A stretch of DNA of 64,000 nucleotides from Enhydrobacter sp. (GCA_025808875.1 CP075528.1:5020473-5084472), one strand, 5' to 3'; shown: positions 1-14,673, numbered from the stretch's first letter. Numbers and translations: made by a program. The notes: generated by a model from the letters alone, not told the origin.

Positions 1-2951
<2,951 letters not shown>

Positions 2952-2955
<4 letters not shown>

Positions 2956-3590
2956 TCAGGGACTATCATGTAGTCCGCGAAGCGGCATCTCGCGCGGCGG
3001 AGGCGGCCGGCCGCGTGACCAAAGCCATCCAGGACCGACGGACAGAGCAAGAACCCGCAATTACAGACCGCATGCTCGGGTATATCGAGGCTGCCATGCA
3101 TGGCTTTGAGGCGCGTGGCGTCAAGTGGGTGGCGAAGACTCTGACAGATCGGGGCCGCGGCTCTCAGGAGAGCCGATACGGCGCCGACTTTGCCGGAGTC
3201 CTTTCGATTAGCTTGCCCGGCTACAAGGTCAATAAGGGCTTCTTGGCTCAGGCCAAGATGATCGAACCGAGCGAACGACTGCCACCTGGTGAATTCGGTC
3301 GCCTTCAGCGTCAGTGTGAAGGCATGTTGTCTAGCAGCCCGGATAGCTTTGTTTTCCTCTACTCCCGTAGCGGCATCACCATCGTTCCGGCGCTGGCAGT
3401 CCTGTCTACAATCAGTCGGAATCCGCACGACCTCTACTCGCGCAGTTTGTCGCGCTTTTATGAAGAGCACTTCGAGTGCTTCATCGGTGATCGAAGGTTG
3501 CAGGCTCCAACACCGGAGGCACTGGAGACATTGCGGGCTGACTATCAAGCGCGGAAGCTCCTGTATCTCGCCGCCCACGAAAGCCGATAG
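2952..3590 (+). CDS. Small protein with PD-(D/E)xK nuclease-like motif, embedded in defence operon
   Basis: I do not recognise a named family. The 212-residue protein starts with GTG overlapping the helicase stop (GTGA). Residues 77-102 have the pattern GAD, then a hydrophobic strand, then LAQAK: D79 followed by Q100-x-K102, as in Mrr-like members of the PD-(D/E)xK restriction-endonuclease fold, with E73 just before. After it comes a helix beginning LQRQCEGML and a strand FVFLYS, as in several restriction-like nucleases. The N-terminal 60 residues are helical and Ala/Arg-rich. Codon use is clearly less GC-biased than in the helicase before it, which suggests later insertion. Nuclease function is inference from the motif; a structural paralogue without activity is possible. 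Confidence 0.75.
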
Positions 3591-3647
3591 TGCCTTGGGA
3601 AACCCCGTTGAGTTCGTACTTTCGCCCTACAACTACTTGAGCAGGCA

Positions 3648-5348
3648 ATGAGCATCTTTGAAGACACAAATCCGCGCGCACTCAAGGAACTACTCGGCGA
3701 GATCCATGGCCGCGTCTCCGTTCTGCCTGATTTCCAGCGCGACTTTGTTTGGGAGCCGGGCGCGACCCAGGAGCTGATCGTTTCCATCGCCAACAACTAC
3801 CCGGCAGGCAGCATCCTGCGCGTCAGGGATGCGAAGCGAGCGTTTGCCGCCCGAGAGTTCGAAGGAGCACCCGTTCTCAATGGCTCGCTGCACACTTTTC
3901 TGGTCCTCGATGGTCAGCAGCGTCTGACGTCGCTGTACCAGGCGTTCTATGGCGTGGGGGACCACCGTTACTATCTCGACCTGCGTAAGTTGCAGGCGGG
4001 TGCCGACTTCGACGAAGCGATCTTTCATGTGCGCGCAACGACCAAGTGGGCCAAGAAGCTGCAAGGGTTCGAAGCTCAAGCCGACGAATTGATTCTGCCG
4101 CTCTCCGTGTTGAAGGGTGGAGCCGGCGGCTATCTCCAATGGGTCCTCCAGGTCACAAATCCAATGGAAGCCAACAAGCGGATGGCGATGCTCGACGCAC
4201 TGACGCGCCTCAACGAGCAGTGGGTCAAGACGATCGACGACTATCACTTCCCGGTCGTGACCCTCTCAGACAGGACCGAACCCGACGCGCTCTGCACCAT
4301 CTTCGAAACCCTGAACCGTACGGGCGTGAAGCTGAGCGTGTTCGAGTTGCTCACCGCGCGTTTCTGGCCGCAAGGTGTCAATCTGCGGGAGCTCTGGGAG
4401 GCGGCCGTCGTGGCGCATCCCATCATCGAGGCCTTCGAGGTCGATCCTTACTACGTGCTTCAAGGCATTTCGCTGGCGAGCCGCAAGGCCGCCTCCTGCA
4501 AGCGTGGTGATGTTCTTACGCTCGACGCTTCTGCAATTAACGAGTGGTGGGACAAGGTCATTCAGGGACTTGCGCTTGGGCTTGAGATCCTTCGCGACGA
4601 TTGCAAAGTCGTGCAGCCGAAATGGCTGCCCTATCAGACCATGCTGGCGCCGCTATCGGCAGTCGTCGCCAGGACGGGCATGCCCGGCACGGCGGCGGAG
4701 GGCGTGCGCCGGGCCAGGCTCGCTCGTTGGTTCTGGTGTGCGGTGTTCGGGCAAGCGTATGAAAGCGCACCCAACAGCCAATCGGCACGCGACGTGACGG
4801 ACATCACGGTCTGGCTCGAAGGCGGCAAGGAGCCTGAGTCGGTGTCGGACCTGCGCTTCGATCCCAATGCGCTGCGTGACGTCACGCCGCGTCAGCGCTC
4901 GATCTACCGCGGCACGATCTGCCTGATACTGGCGAGCAAGCAGTCGCGCGATTTCCACACCGGCGCCGTCATCAGCTCCCAGTTGATCGCCGATCAGGGC
5001 ATCGACGATCACCATGTATTTCCTGCCGACTTCCTGGAGAAGAAGAAGGGCATTACATCGGCGCGGGCGCGGGACTGCGTCCTCAATCGCACCCTGATCG
5101 ACCGCACGACAAATCAAATGATCAGCAACCGCGCGCCTTCGCAGTATCTGGAGGAGCTGCGGAAGACACCCGGCTTCCCGTTCGAGCAGGTACTGAAGTC
5201 ACACTGCCTTCCGCCTGAGCGCGCTTCACCGCTGTTGAGTGACGACTACTCAGCCTTCCTGGCCTGGCGGCAAAGCGAATTGTGGGCGGAGATCAAGCGC
5301 GTGACGGGTATCACTGTTGCCACTGACCTCGAAGTCAGCGAGGCCTGA
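3648..5348 (+). CDS. DUF262 and HNH (DUF1524-like) protein, GmrSD/type IV restriction-like
   Basis: 566 residues. The N-terminal DUF262 domain has LPDFQRDFVW (26-35), the conserved YPAGSIL (51-57) and the DGQQR motif (88-92), which in this family forms a ParB-like nucleotide-binding/hydrolysis site. The C-terminus has DDHHVFP (453-459) followed by N480-R481, matching the His-Asn pattern of the DUF1524/HNH nuclease half. GmrSD enzymes use NTP hydrolysis to cut phage DNA carrying modified bases. Here both halves are in one chain, the usual arrangement for fused GmrSD. The gene starts 57 bases after the putative nuclease and ends 3 bases before the methyltransferase. Substrate specificity cannot be read from sequence. 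Confidence 0.88.
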   Translation: MSIFEDTNPRALKELLGEIHGRVSVLPDFQRDFVWEPGATQELIVSIANNYPAGSILRVRDAKRAFAAREFEGAPVLNGSLHTFLVLDGQQRLTSLYQAFYGVGDHRYYLDLRKLQAGADFDEAIFHVRATTKWAKKLQGFEAQADELILPLSVLKGGAGGYLQWVLQVTNPMEANKRMAMLDALTRLNEQWVKTIDDYHFPVVTLSDRTEPDALCTIFETLNRTGVKLSVFELLTARFWPQGVNLRELWEAAVVAHPIIEAFEVDPYYVLQGISLASRKAASCKRGDVLTLDASAINEWWDKVIQGLALGLEILRDDCKVVQPKWLPYQTMLAPLSAVVARTGMPGTAAEGVRRARLARWFWCAVFGQAYESAPNSQSARDVTDITVWLEGGKEPESVSDLRFDPNALRDVTPRQRSIYRGTICLILASKQSRDFHTGAVISSQLIADQGIDDHHVFPADFLEKKKGITSARARDCVLNRTLIDRTTNQMISNRAPSQYLEELRKTPGFPFEQVLKSHCLPPERASPLLSDDYSAFLAWRQSELWAEIKRVTGITVATDLEVSEA

Positions 5349-5351
5349 GTC

Positions 5352-8231
5352 ATGAAGGTCCGCAAGAAACTCATCGAAGTCGCCCTGCCGCTCGACGCCA
5401 TCAACAAAGCGTCAGTACGTGAGGGCTTCATATATCGAGGGAATCCTTCGGCGCTTCACAAATGGTGGGCACAGCGCCCGTTGGCGGCAGCACGCGCCGT
5501 GATCTTTTCGCAAATGGTGGACGATCCATCCTCTTGGCCCGACCTGTTCCCGACCGAGAAGAAGCAGGAGAAAGAGCGCGAGCGGCTGTTCCGCATCATC
5601 GAGGACCTGGTGAAGTGGGAAAACACCACCGATGAGACGGTGCTGCAGAAGGCGCGCGACGAGATCTGGACGAGCTGGCGCCGTGCCTGTGCCGAGAACG
5701 TCGACCATCCGCGCGCCCGGGAGTTGTTCGACCGCAACAGGCTTCCGGTCTTCCACGATCCCTTTGCCGGCGGCGGCGCCCTACCGCTCGAAGCGCAGAG
5801 GCTCGGGCTGGAGGCGCATGCCAGCGACCTCAACCCGGTCGCGGTGTTGATCAACAAGGCGATGATCGAAATTCCGCCGAAGTTCGCCGGCAAGCCGCCG
5901 GTGAACCCGAAGCGAGACCTGCACGTGCACTGGAAGGGCGTGCAGGGGCTGGCCGAGGATGTACGTTATTATGGCGAATGGATGCGCGACGAAGCGGAGA
6001 AGCGCATTGGGTATCTCTATCCAAAGATCGAGATAACGGCCGACGTGGCTAACGAGCGGCCGGACCTCAAGCCCCTGAGTGGCCTGAAGCTTACCGTCAT
6101 AGCTTGGTTATGGGCGCGCACCGTGAAGAGCCCGAATCCGGCTTTCGCCAGTGTAGACGTACCGCTCGCCTCCACATTCATGCTCTCCACCAAGGCAGGC
6201 AGGGAGACCTATGTTGATCCGGTAATCGAGGGCGGTAGGTACCGATTCACAGTGAAGGTCGGAAAGCCGAGGGATGCACAGAAGACGAGAAAGGGAACAA
6301 AGTCCGGAAGCAGCGGAAGTAGTTTTCGGTGCCTGATGTCCGGAACGCCAATGCCATTCGAATATATTCGTACAGAGGCGAAGGCAGGCCGAATGGGTAT
6401 GCGTCTGATCGCAGCAGTTGTCGAAGGAGTTCGAGGTCGGGTGTACCTGTCACCAAGCTCTGAAATGGAATCGGCGGCAATGAGTGCAATGCCAGAAGAT
6501 GCACCTGATACAGAGTTGCCGGCAAAGGCGCTCGGCTTTCGAGTGCAAGAGTACGGAATGGCGAAGTGGCGCGATCTCTTCACGCCCCGACAACTCGTGG
6601 CCCTGACAACTTTCTCCGATCTTGTCGGTGAAGCTCGAGAGATAGTTCGCACTGACGCCATCGCGTCTGGCCTCAAGGACGACAATAAGTCTCTCCGAGA
6701 CGGCGGCCTTGGCGCCAGTGCATATGCGGAAGCCGTAGCGGTCTATTTGGCGTTCGCGCAAGACAAGACAGCCGAATACGGCTGCACGATCGTGCCCTGG
6801 TACGCGAAAGAAGATCGACCCAAAGGCCTTTTTGCACGACACGCCATTCCAATGGTCTGGGACTTTGCTGAGGTAAACCCTCTAGCTAACATTGGAGGGA
6901 CTTTTATCGCGTCGGCCGGAATCGTTTCAGGCGCCCTTGCAGGTTGTGCTCCGGAAGGAAGATTTGCCACAGCCCGTCAGCTTGATGCCGTTCAATCTGA
7001 TGATTGCGCCGGAGCTGTAGTTTCGACCGATCCGCCCTACTACGACAACATTGGCTACGCCGATCTTTCAGATTTCTTCTATGTTTGGCTCCGTCGTTCA
7101 CTGCGTTCGGTATTCCCCAGTTTGTTTTCGACGCTCGCAGTGCCGAAGACCGAGGAACTGGTTGCAACTCCCTACCGACATGGGAACCGGGACAATGCCG
7201 AAGCCTTCTTCCTCCATGGTATCACTCGCGCGATGCAGCGCCTTGCCGAACAAGCGCATCCAGCCTTCCCAGTCACTGTTTATTACGCCTTCAAGCAGTC
7301 CGAGGCCGAATCTGGTTCTGGGACTGCGAGCACAGGTTGGGAGATATTTCTTGATGCGATAATTAGGGCCGGCCTTGGCATAAGCGGCACTTGGCCGATA
7401 AGAACTGAACGAGGCACGCGATCAATTGGCATCGGTACAAATGCTCTTGCTTCCAGCATTGTCTTAGTCTGCCGCCCGAGATCTTCGAGCGCGCCAACAG
7501 CGACACGGCGCGAATTCTTTGCTGAGCTCAAATCTGAGCTGCCTATGGCATTGCGGCATTTGCAGGAAGGCAACATTGCGCCAGTAGACCTCGCACAAGC
7601 CTCCATTGGCCCTGGCATGGCGGTATTCACGCGCTATGCCAAGGTTGTAGACGTCGAGGGCAACCCCGTCTCGGTCCGGGATGCGCTGTCGCTTATCAAC
7701 ACTACCCTCGACGAGGCATTGGCAGAGCAGGAAGGCGACTTCGACGCCGACAGCCGCTTCGCCGTCGCGTGGTTCGAACAGCAGGGTTTCACGGAAGGAG
7801 AATTTGGCGTCGCCGACGTCCTGGCCCGCGCCAAGAACACCAGCGTCGGCGGCCTTGCAGTGGCAGGCGTCCTCGAATCCAAGCGCGGCAAGGTCCGCCT
7901 CCTCAGGTCGGAGGAGCTGCCCGCCGGCTGGAATCCGGCGACCGACCAGAGACTGACCGCCTGGGAAACGGTGCACCAGCTCGTCCGGGCGCTCGATGCC
8001 GGCGGCGAGAGCGCAGCCGCGGACCTCGTCGCCAGACTCGGCGCCAAGGCCGAAGCGGCCCGCGAGCTCGCCTATCGGCTTTACGTGATTGCCGAGCGCA
8101 AGAAACGCGCCGCAGAGGCGCTTGCCTATAACGGTCTTGTCCAGAGCTGGCCCGAGATCCTGCGCCTGGCACAGGAATCGGCATCCAGGAGTCCGGCACA
8201 GGCCGGTTTGTTCGAAGAGACGGAGGCCTGA
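5352..8231 (+). CDS. DUF1156 DNA methyltransferase (adenine- or N4-cytosine-specific)
   Basis: 959 residues. The DUF1156 N-terminus (LPLDAINKASVREGFIYRG, 13-31) is followed by the SAM-binding motif DPFAGGG at 136-142 with ASDLNPVA after it, and the catalytic DPPYYDN at about 560. This order and DPPY suit an amino-methyltransferase acting on adenine N6 or cytosine N4. Between the two motifs is a 400-residue insert likely to hold the target-recognition region. Bases about 6040-7640 have visibly lower GC and relaxed third positions compared with both ends of the same gene, suggesting exchange of the central module. It sits 3 bases from both neighbours, so translation is probably coupled. In the defence locus it would mark self DNA. 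Confidence 0.92.
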   Translation: MKVRKKLIEVALPLDAINKASVREGFIYRGNPSALHKWWAQRPLAAARAVIFSQMVDDPSSWPDLFPTEKKQEKERERLFRIIEDLVKWENTTDETVLQKARDEIWTSWRRACAENVDHPRARELFDRNRLPVFHDPFAGGGALPLEAQRLGLEAHASDLNPVAVLINKAMIEIPPKFAGKPPVNPKRDLHVHWKGVQGLAEDVRYYGEWMRDEAEKRIGYLYPKIEITADVANERPDLKPLSGLKLTVIAWLWARTVKSPNPAFASVDVPLASTFMLSTKAGRETYVDPVIEGGRYRFTVKVGKPRDAQKTRKGTKSGSSGSSFRCLMSGTPMPFEYIRTEAKAGRMGMRLIAAVVEGVRGRVYLSPSSEMESAAMSAMPEDAPDTELPAKALGFRVQEYGMAKWRDLFTPRQLVALTTFSDLVGEAREIVRTDAIASGLKDDNKSLRDGGLGASAYAEAVAVYLAFAQDKTAEYGCTIVPWYAKEDRPKGLFARHAIPMVWDFAEVNPLANIGGTFIASAGIVSGALAGCAPEGRFATARQLDAVQSDDCAGAVVSTDPPYYDNIGYADLSDFFYVWLRRSLRSVFPSLFSTLAVPKTEELVATPYRHGNRDNAEAFFLHGITRAMQRLAEQAHPAFPVTVYYAFKQSEAESGSGTASTGWEIFLDAIIRAGLGISGTWPIRTERGTRSIGIGTNALASSIVLVCRPRSSSAPTATRREFFAELKSELPMALRHLQEGNIAPVDLAQASIGPGMAVFTRYAKVVDVEGNPVSVRDALSLINTTLDEALAEQEGDFDADSRFAVAWFEQQGFTEGEFGVADVLARAKNTSVGGLAVAGVLESKRGKVRLLRSEELPAGWNPATDQRLTAWETVHQLVRALDAGGESAAADLVARLGAKAEAARELAYRLYVIAERKKRAAEALAYNGLVQSWPEILRLAQESASRSPAQAGLFEETEA

Positions 8232-8234
8232 TCG

Positions 8235-11549
<3,315 letters not shown>

Positions 11550-11578
11550 CGATCTCGAAATGCTCGGGGAGGTTCTAA

Positions 11579-12544
11579 TTGTGCCTTCAGCTTGAGTATG
11601 CCGAGGCCCAATTGTGGAAACGGCGCGCAAGGACGATCATATCGGATGCCAAGGCAGCCGCCGCGGCCATTCCATGCGATCCGCTTCTCAAGCGGGCTCA
11701 ACGCCTTTCAACGCTCGTTTCTGAGATCGACAGCATCAAGAAGCGCCATGGGCGCTTGATAGAAGACGCCCTGCTGTTTGCCATCAATAAACTTCCAGAT
11801 TGGACTGCCACGAAGGAAAGGATTCCTGTGGCAACCGGTACGCCTCTGCAGCGGCGCGTCGTTCGGACACTCAGGCACTTCCGCTCAACGAGTAGCTATG
11901 TCGGTGGAGGCGCGGCCCTCAATCAAAGATGGCCGCGTCTCTCCGACGATATGGACATCTTCAGCGATCGGGCGTCGCTTCCCAACGCGGCCATGCTCGA
12001 GTTGAAAGCACTCGAGGACGCAGGCTTCACCGTTCGAGTGACGACGCGCGACGAATGGATGGTCGAAGCCATCGTCAGGGAATACGGCTTCGAGACCAGG
12101 ATACAGTGGATGCACGAAGAGGAAACGTCACGACGCTTCTTCCCGGCACTGTATGACGAGGAGCTGGGCTTCCGCCTGCATCCCGCAGATGCTGCCGTGA
12201 ACAAGGTCCTGTGTGCCGCGCGGCGCCATAGCGCCGCCCGCGATGCCGTCGACCTGGTCTCGATCGTTCGACGGTACACGACCCTCGGCCCGTTGATCTG
12301 GGCACTGGCCGGCAAAGACCCGAAGCTCAACCCGCAAAGAGCCATCTCCGATATCCGCAGGATTGCCTTCGGCTACTCGGACGAAGAAATCAGGACGGTC
12401 CGGATGGGCGACGACCCCGGCATGAACCGACAAGAAGTCAGGGACGTCCTGGACCGGGCCTTGATTGCCGCCGGCGTTCACAAGGCCATTCCGATAACGG
12501 ATTTTGGTCGGATGCCTCGCTTCGAGGGTGATCCACCTCAATAG
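11579..12544 (+). CDS. AbiEii/AbiGii-type nucleotidyltransferase (putative toxin)
   Basis: 321 residues with the minimal nucleotidyltransferase signature of the AbiEii family: GGG at 109-111, then RLSDDMDIF with S122, D124 and D126 in the SxDxD arrangement. In type IV toxin-antitoxin pairs such proteins (AbiEii, MenT) transfer nucleotides to tRNA or other targets and are held by AbiEi. No AbiEi-like gene is visible on either side. An in-frame TAA directly precedes the TTG start at 11579, and GGGGAGG at 11566-11572 with a 6-base spacer supports that start; the next in-frame TTG is only 11 codons on. It lies 29 bases after the DUF499 gene, probably transcribed with it. Toxicity is inference. 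Confidence 0.85.
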   Translation: MCLQLEYAEAQLWKRRARTIISDAKAAAAAIPCDPLLKRAQRLSTLVSEIDSIKKRHGRLIEDALLFAINKLPDWTATKERIPVATGTPLQRRVVRTLRHFRSTSSYVGGGAALNQRWPRLSDDMDIFSDRASLPNAAMLELKALEDAGFTVRVTTRDEWMVEAIVREYGFETRIQWMHEEETSRRFFPALYDEELGFRLHPADAAVNKVLCAARRHSAARDAVDLVSIVRRYTTLGPLIWALAGKDPKLNPQRAISDIRRIAFGYSDEEIRTVRMGDDPGMNRQEVRDVLDRALIAAGVHKAIPITDFGRMPRFEGDPPQ

Positions 12545-12555
12545 CGCCGCCTGCC

Positions 12556-12933
12556 TCAACGAGCGCCGATCAGCTTGGCACGCCGGCGCTCGAGCCGATC
12601 CATGAGCCTCTTGCCGGCATAAGGCGCGATCCGCCCCGAGGCGGTCGCCGAGAGGATCTCGCCTTGCGCGCCGATGAGGTCGTCGAGCGTCCGGATGTCC
12701 GACATGTCGAACTCGGGCAACGGCTCCCGGGGCCGGGGCAGGACACCCAGCATCACCTGTACCGCCCAGCGGCGGCCCCGATCGAGCTGGTCGTCCAGCA
12801 GCATGCCGGGCACCCGGGGGTCGCCCTCGCGCAGGTGGCGCTTCACGATCGTCGCCCAGTTGCGGCTGCCCCTGAGGCGGCCTTTGCCGAATTTGTTGCC
12901 TTTGCCGAAGGTGCCGTTGGTATTGCGGGTCAT
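12556..12933 (-). CDS. DUF5681-like small protein
   Basis: 125 residues starting MTRNTNGTFGKGNKFGKG. The Gly/Lys/Arg-rich N-terminus with FGKGN and RLRGSRN resembles the DUF5681 motif found in short proteins near phage packaging or mobile genes. The rest is helical with no catalytic motif that I can see; its function is unknown. The ATG at 12931-12933 is preceded by GGAGAAAGAGAG on the coding strand; the frame stays open for 34 more codons upstream but those run into the inverted repeat at 12988-13072 and lack a ribosome site. It converges with the AbiEii-like gene, 11 bases apart, and marks the edge of the defence island. Confidence 0.65.
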   Translation of the reverse strand: MTRNTNGTFGKGNKFGKGRLRGSRNWATIVKRHLREGDPRVPGMLLDDQLDRGRRWAVQVMLGVLPRPREPLPEFDMSDIRTLDDLIGAQGEILSATASGRIAPYAGKRLMDRLERRRAKLIGAR

Positions 12934-12987
12934 CTCTCTTTCTCCGAACGCGGTTGAAACTGCGCGGAGAGTGGAGGAGCGCTTCGC

Positions 12988-13072
12988 CGGAATCGAATTT
13001 GGTTCACCGGTGGAAAAATTCGCGTGGAGAATCAAGGCAGCGATCCGACCCGGTGAACCAGATTCGATTCCG
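12988..13072. repeat. Long inverted repeat, 23-base arms
   Basis: The arms 12988-13010 and 13050-13072 are 23 bases each and complementary with a single mismatch (T against C, which can wobble-pair in RNA). The loop is 39 bases. The element lies 55 bases upstream of the DUF5681-like start. It could be a miniature mobile element end, an operator or a structured RNA; I cannot decide which from one copy. Confidence 0.7.
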
Positions 13073-13196
13073 CGCTCGCCCCTGGCGTAGCATCCGCGTC
13101 ATGTCATCCGCGTTCCCCATCGCCTGCCCAAAGGGCCCACCGTCAAAAGCCCGTCTGATTCGCGTCATCCGCATGGTCAAGCAGCGCAAGATTTGT

Positions 13197-13242
13197 CGTG
13201 GAGAATCAAAGCGCGATTCGCGAATCGTTGACCAGATTGGAA
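13197..13242. repeat. Diverged direct copy of 13023-13072 with 14-base palindrome
   Basis: Shares CGTGGAGAATCAA with 13023-13035 and a following ACCAGATT block with 13057-13064. Inside it, 13214-13227 is the perfect palindrome CGATTCGCGAATCG. The two copies are about 174 bases apart in the same orientation, suggesting duplication of a small repeat unit. Confidence 0.5.
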
Positions 13243-13272
13243 CGGCAAGGGCAACGGGCCTAGGCTCGCGCC

Positions 13273-13313
13273 CACCCTTCGAGACGCGGTCCTGCGGACC
13301 GCTCCTCAGGGTG
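13273..13313. repeat. REP-like nested palindrome
   Basis: Outer arms CACCCT (13273-13278) and AGGGTG (13308-13313) enclose a perfect 7-base stem, GCGGTCC (13286-13292) with GGACCGC (13296-13302) and loop TGC. This layout matches dispersed palindromes common in alphaproteobacterial intergenic DNA. Other copies would be expected elsewhere in the genome. Confidence 0.6.
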
Positions 13314-13572
13314 AGTCGGTCTTGTTTCGGCGGAAGGACCCGCGTCCCCTCACACAACATCTGGAGGCGACCATCGCCTCGACCGTCACCCTGCTCCGCC
13401 AACCACGGTCAGGTTGTAACGATGTTGCGCGCGTCTGGTAGGTACGGTGAGACGGCGGGAACCTGGCGGCCGCGCCTTCGCTGCGCTCAAAGCCACTGTC
13501 GCTCGCGACGATTGGGAGGAGGTCGAAACCAGGCGCATCCCGATCAAGCGCTGATCGTCATCGCTTCATATT

Positions 13573-13702
13573 CCTCCCCTTGCTGAGCAAGGGGAGGTGT
13601 CGGCGTCTTACGCCGACGGAGGGGTCATGAGTCGACGCTTGCCGCGACTCATGACCCCTCCGCCCACGAAGACGCGGGCACCTCCCCATCAGAATGGGGA
13701 GG
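13573..13702. repeat. Cluster of four modular hairpins downstream of hemF
   Basis: In order: CCTCCCCTTGC/GCAAGGGGAGG (13573-13597, 11 bp, loop TGA); GTCGGCG/CGCCGAC (13599-13617); a 17-bp perfect stem GGAGGGGTCATGAGTCG (13618-13634) with its complement at 13645-13661; and CCTCCCCAT/ATGGGGAGG (13681-13702). The same modules recur at 14581-14673 in another order. The cluster lies 30 bases beyond the hemF stop and could also end its transcription. Confidence 0.8.
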
Positions 13703-13731
13703 AGAACATGACGCGTCCCCAGCAAGGCCAA

Positions 13732-14583
13732 TCACGGCCACCTCACCTCGGGCGGCAGGCTCATCAGGATCGCCTCGACGTTGCCGCCGGTCATCAGGCC
13801 GAACTTGGTGCCGCGGTCGTGCAGCAGGTTGAACTCGACATAGCGGCCGCGCCGCACCAGCTGGTGCGCGCGCTCCTCCGCCGTCCACGGCTCGTCCCTG
13901 CGCGCCCGCACGATCCTGGGATAGACGTCGAGGAAGGCCTCGCCGACGGCGCGCGTGAAGGCGAAGTCCCTGGCCCAGTCGCCGCCCTCGGCGCTGCTGT
14001 CGAGATAGTCGTAGAAGATGCCGCCGACGCCGCGCGGCTCGCCCCGGTGCGGCAGGAAGAAATATTCGTCGCACCATTTCTTGAATTTTTCGTAGTACGC
14101 CGGATCGGCCGCGTCGCAGGCCGCCTTCAGCGCGGCATGGAAGGCGCGCGTGTCGGCTTCGTTCGGCACCATGGGCGTGAGGTCGGCGCCGCCGCCGAAC
14201 CAGCTCCTGGTGGTGGCGATGAAGCGGGTGTTCATGTGCACCGCCGGCACCTTGGGCGAGCGCATATGGGCCACCAGCGAGATGCCCGTGGCGAAGAAGC
14301 GCGGATCGTCGGCCGCGCCGGGGATCTGCTTGCGGAACTCCTCGCTGAACTCGCCGAACACCGTGGAGACGTTGACGCCCACCTTCTCGAACACCCGCCC
14401 GCGCATGATCGACATGACACCGCCGCCACCCGACGGCCGCTCCCACGCCTTGCGCTCGAAGCGCCCGGGCGGCAGCTCGCCCCTGCCTTCGTCCTCGAGC
14501 CGCTCGAACTCGGCGCAGATCCGGTCGCGCAGGCTTTCGAACCACGCCCGCGCCTTGTCCTTGCGTTCAGCGATGTCAGTCAT
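13732..14583 (-). CDS. hemF: Oxygen-dependent coproporphyrinogen III oxidase
   Basis: Converts coproporphyrinogen III to protoporphyrinogen IX by two oxidative decarboxylations with O2, in the cytosol, for haem synthesis. 283 residues, close to the usual 290-300. Family blocks visible include GGGGVMSIMRGRVFEKVGVN (52-71), the NTRFIATTRSWFGGGADLTPM stretch around 142-162 with the substrate-binding FGGGADLTP core, and a C-terminal FGLMTGGNVEAILMSLPP. The ATG at 14581-14583 and its GGAGGGG ribosome site both fall within a repeat module (GGAGGGGTCATGA). Haem supply fits the neighbouring cytochrome bc1 operon, though that is transcribed in the opposite direction. Confidence 0.97.
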   Translation of the reverse strand: MTDIAERKDKARAWFESLRDRICAEFERLEDEGRGELPPGRFERKAWERPSGGGGVMSIMRGRVFEKVGVNVSTVFGEFSEEFRKQIPGAADDPRFFATGISLVAHMRSPKVPAVHMNTRFIATTRSWFGGGADLTPMVPNEADTRAFHAALKAACDAADPAYYEKFKKWCDEYFFLPHRGEPRGVGGIFYDYLDSSAEGGDWARDFAFTRAVGEAFLDVYPRIVRARRDEPWTAEERAHQLVRRGRYVEFNLLHDRGTKFGLMTGGNVEAILMSLPPEVRWP

Positions 14584-14673
14584 GACCCCTCCGTCGCGGA
14601 TTACCGCGACACCTCCCCAACTTCGTTGGGGAGGAGAACTCTATGGCCGCGCAGCGGCCGGAGGGGTCATGAG
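14581..14673. repeat. Second modular palindrome cluster, overlapping hemF start
   Basis: Runs from the hemF start codon to the trmL stop. Modules: CATGACCCCTCC (14581-14592), the GTCGCGG/CCGCGAC stem, a perfect 10-bp stem CCTCCCCAAC/GTTGGGGAGG with loop TTC (14612-14634), the GGCCGC/GCGGCC stem, and GGAGGGGTCATGAG (14660-14673). The first module read on the minus strand gives hemF its GGAGGGG and ATG. The cluster fills the whole gap between trmL and hemF. Confidence 0.8.

Larger units (their letters stand above)
12934..13731. other. 800-base gene-free region rich in palindromes
   Basis: No convincing gene lies between the DUF5681-like gene and hemF. Short open frames exist but have no ribosome site or recognisable motif. 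The stretch holds a long inverted repeat (12988-13072), a diverged second copy of part of it (about 13197-13242), a REP-like nested palindrome (13273-13313) and a cluster of four hairpins (13573-13702). It looks like a dumping ground of non-autonomous repeats at the border between island and core genome. Confidence 0.7.

Noticed and set aside
12934..13035. Longer N-terminus for the DUF5681-like gene
   Set aside because: It would run into the inverted repeat, lacks a ribosome site, and the sequence does not resemble the family.
13197..13720. CRISPR array
   Set aside because: The repeats differ in length and sequence, are palindromic modules, and have no regular spacers; no cas gene is present.
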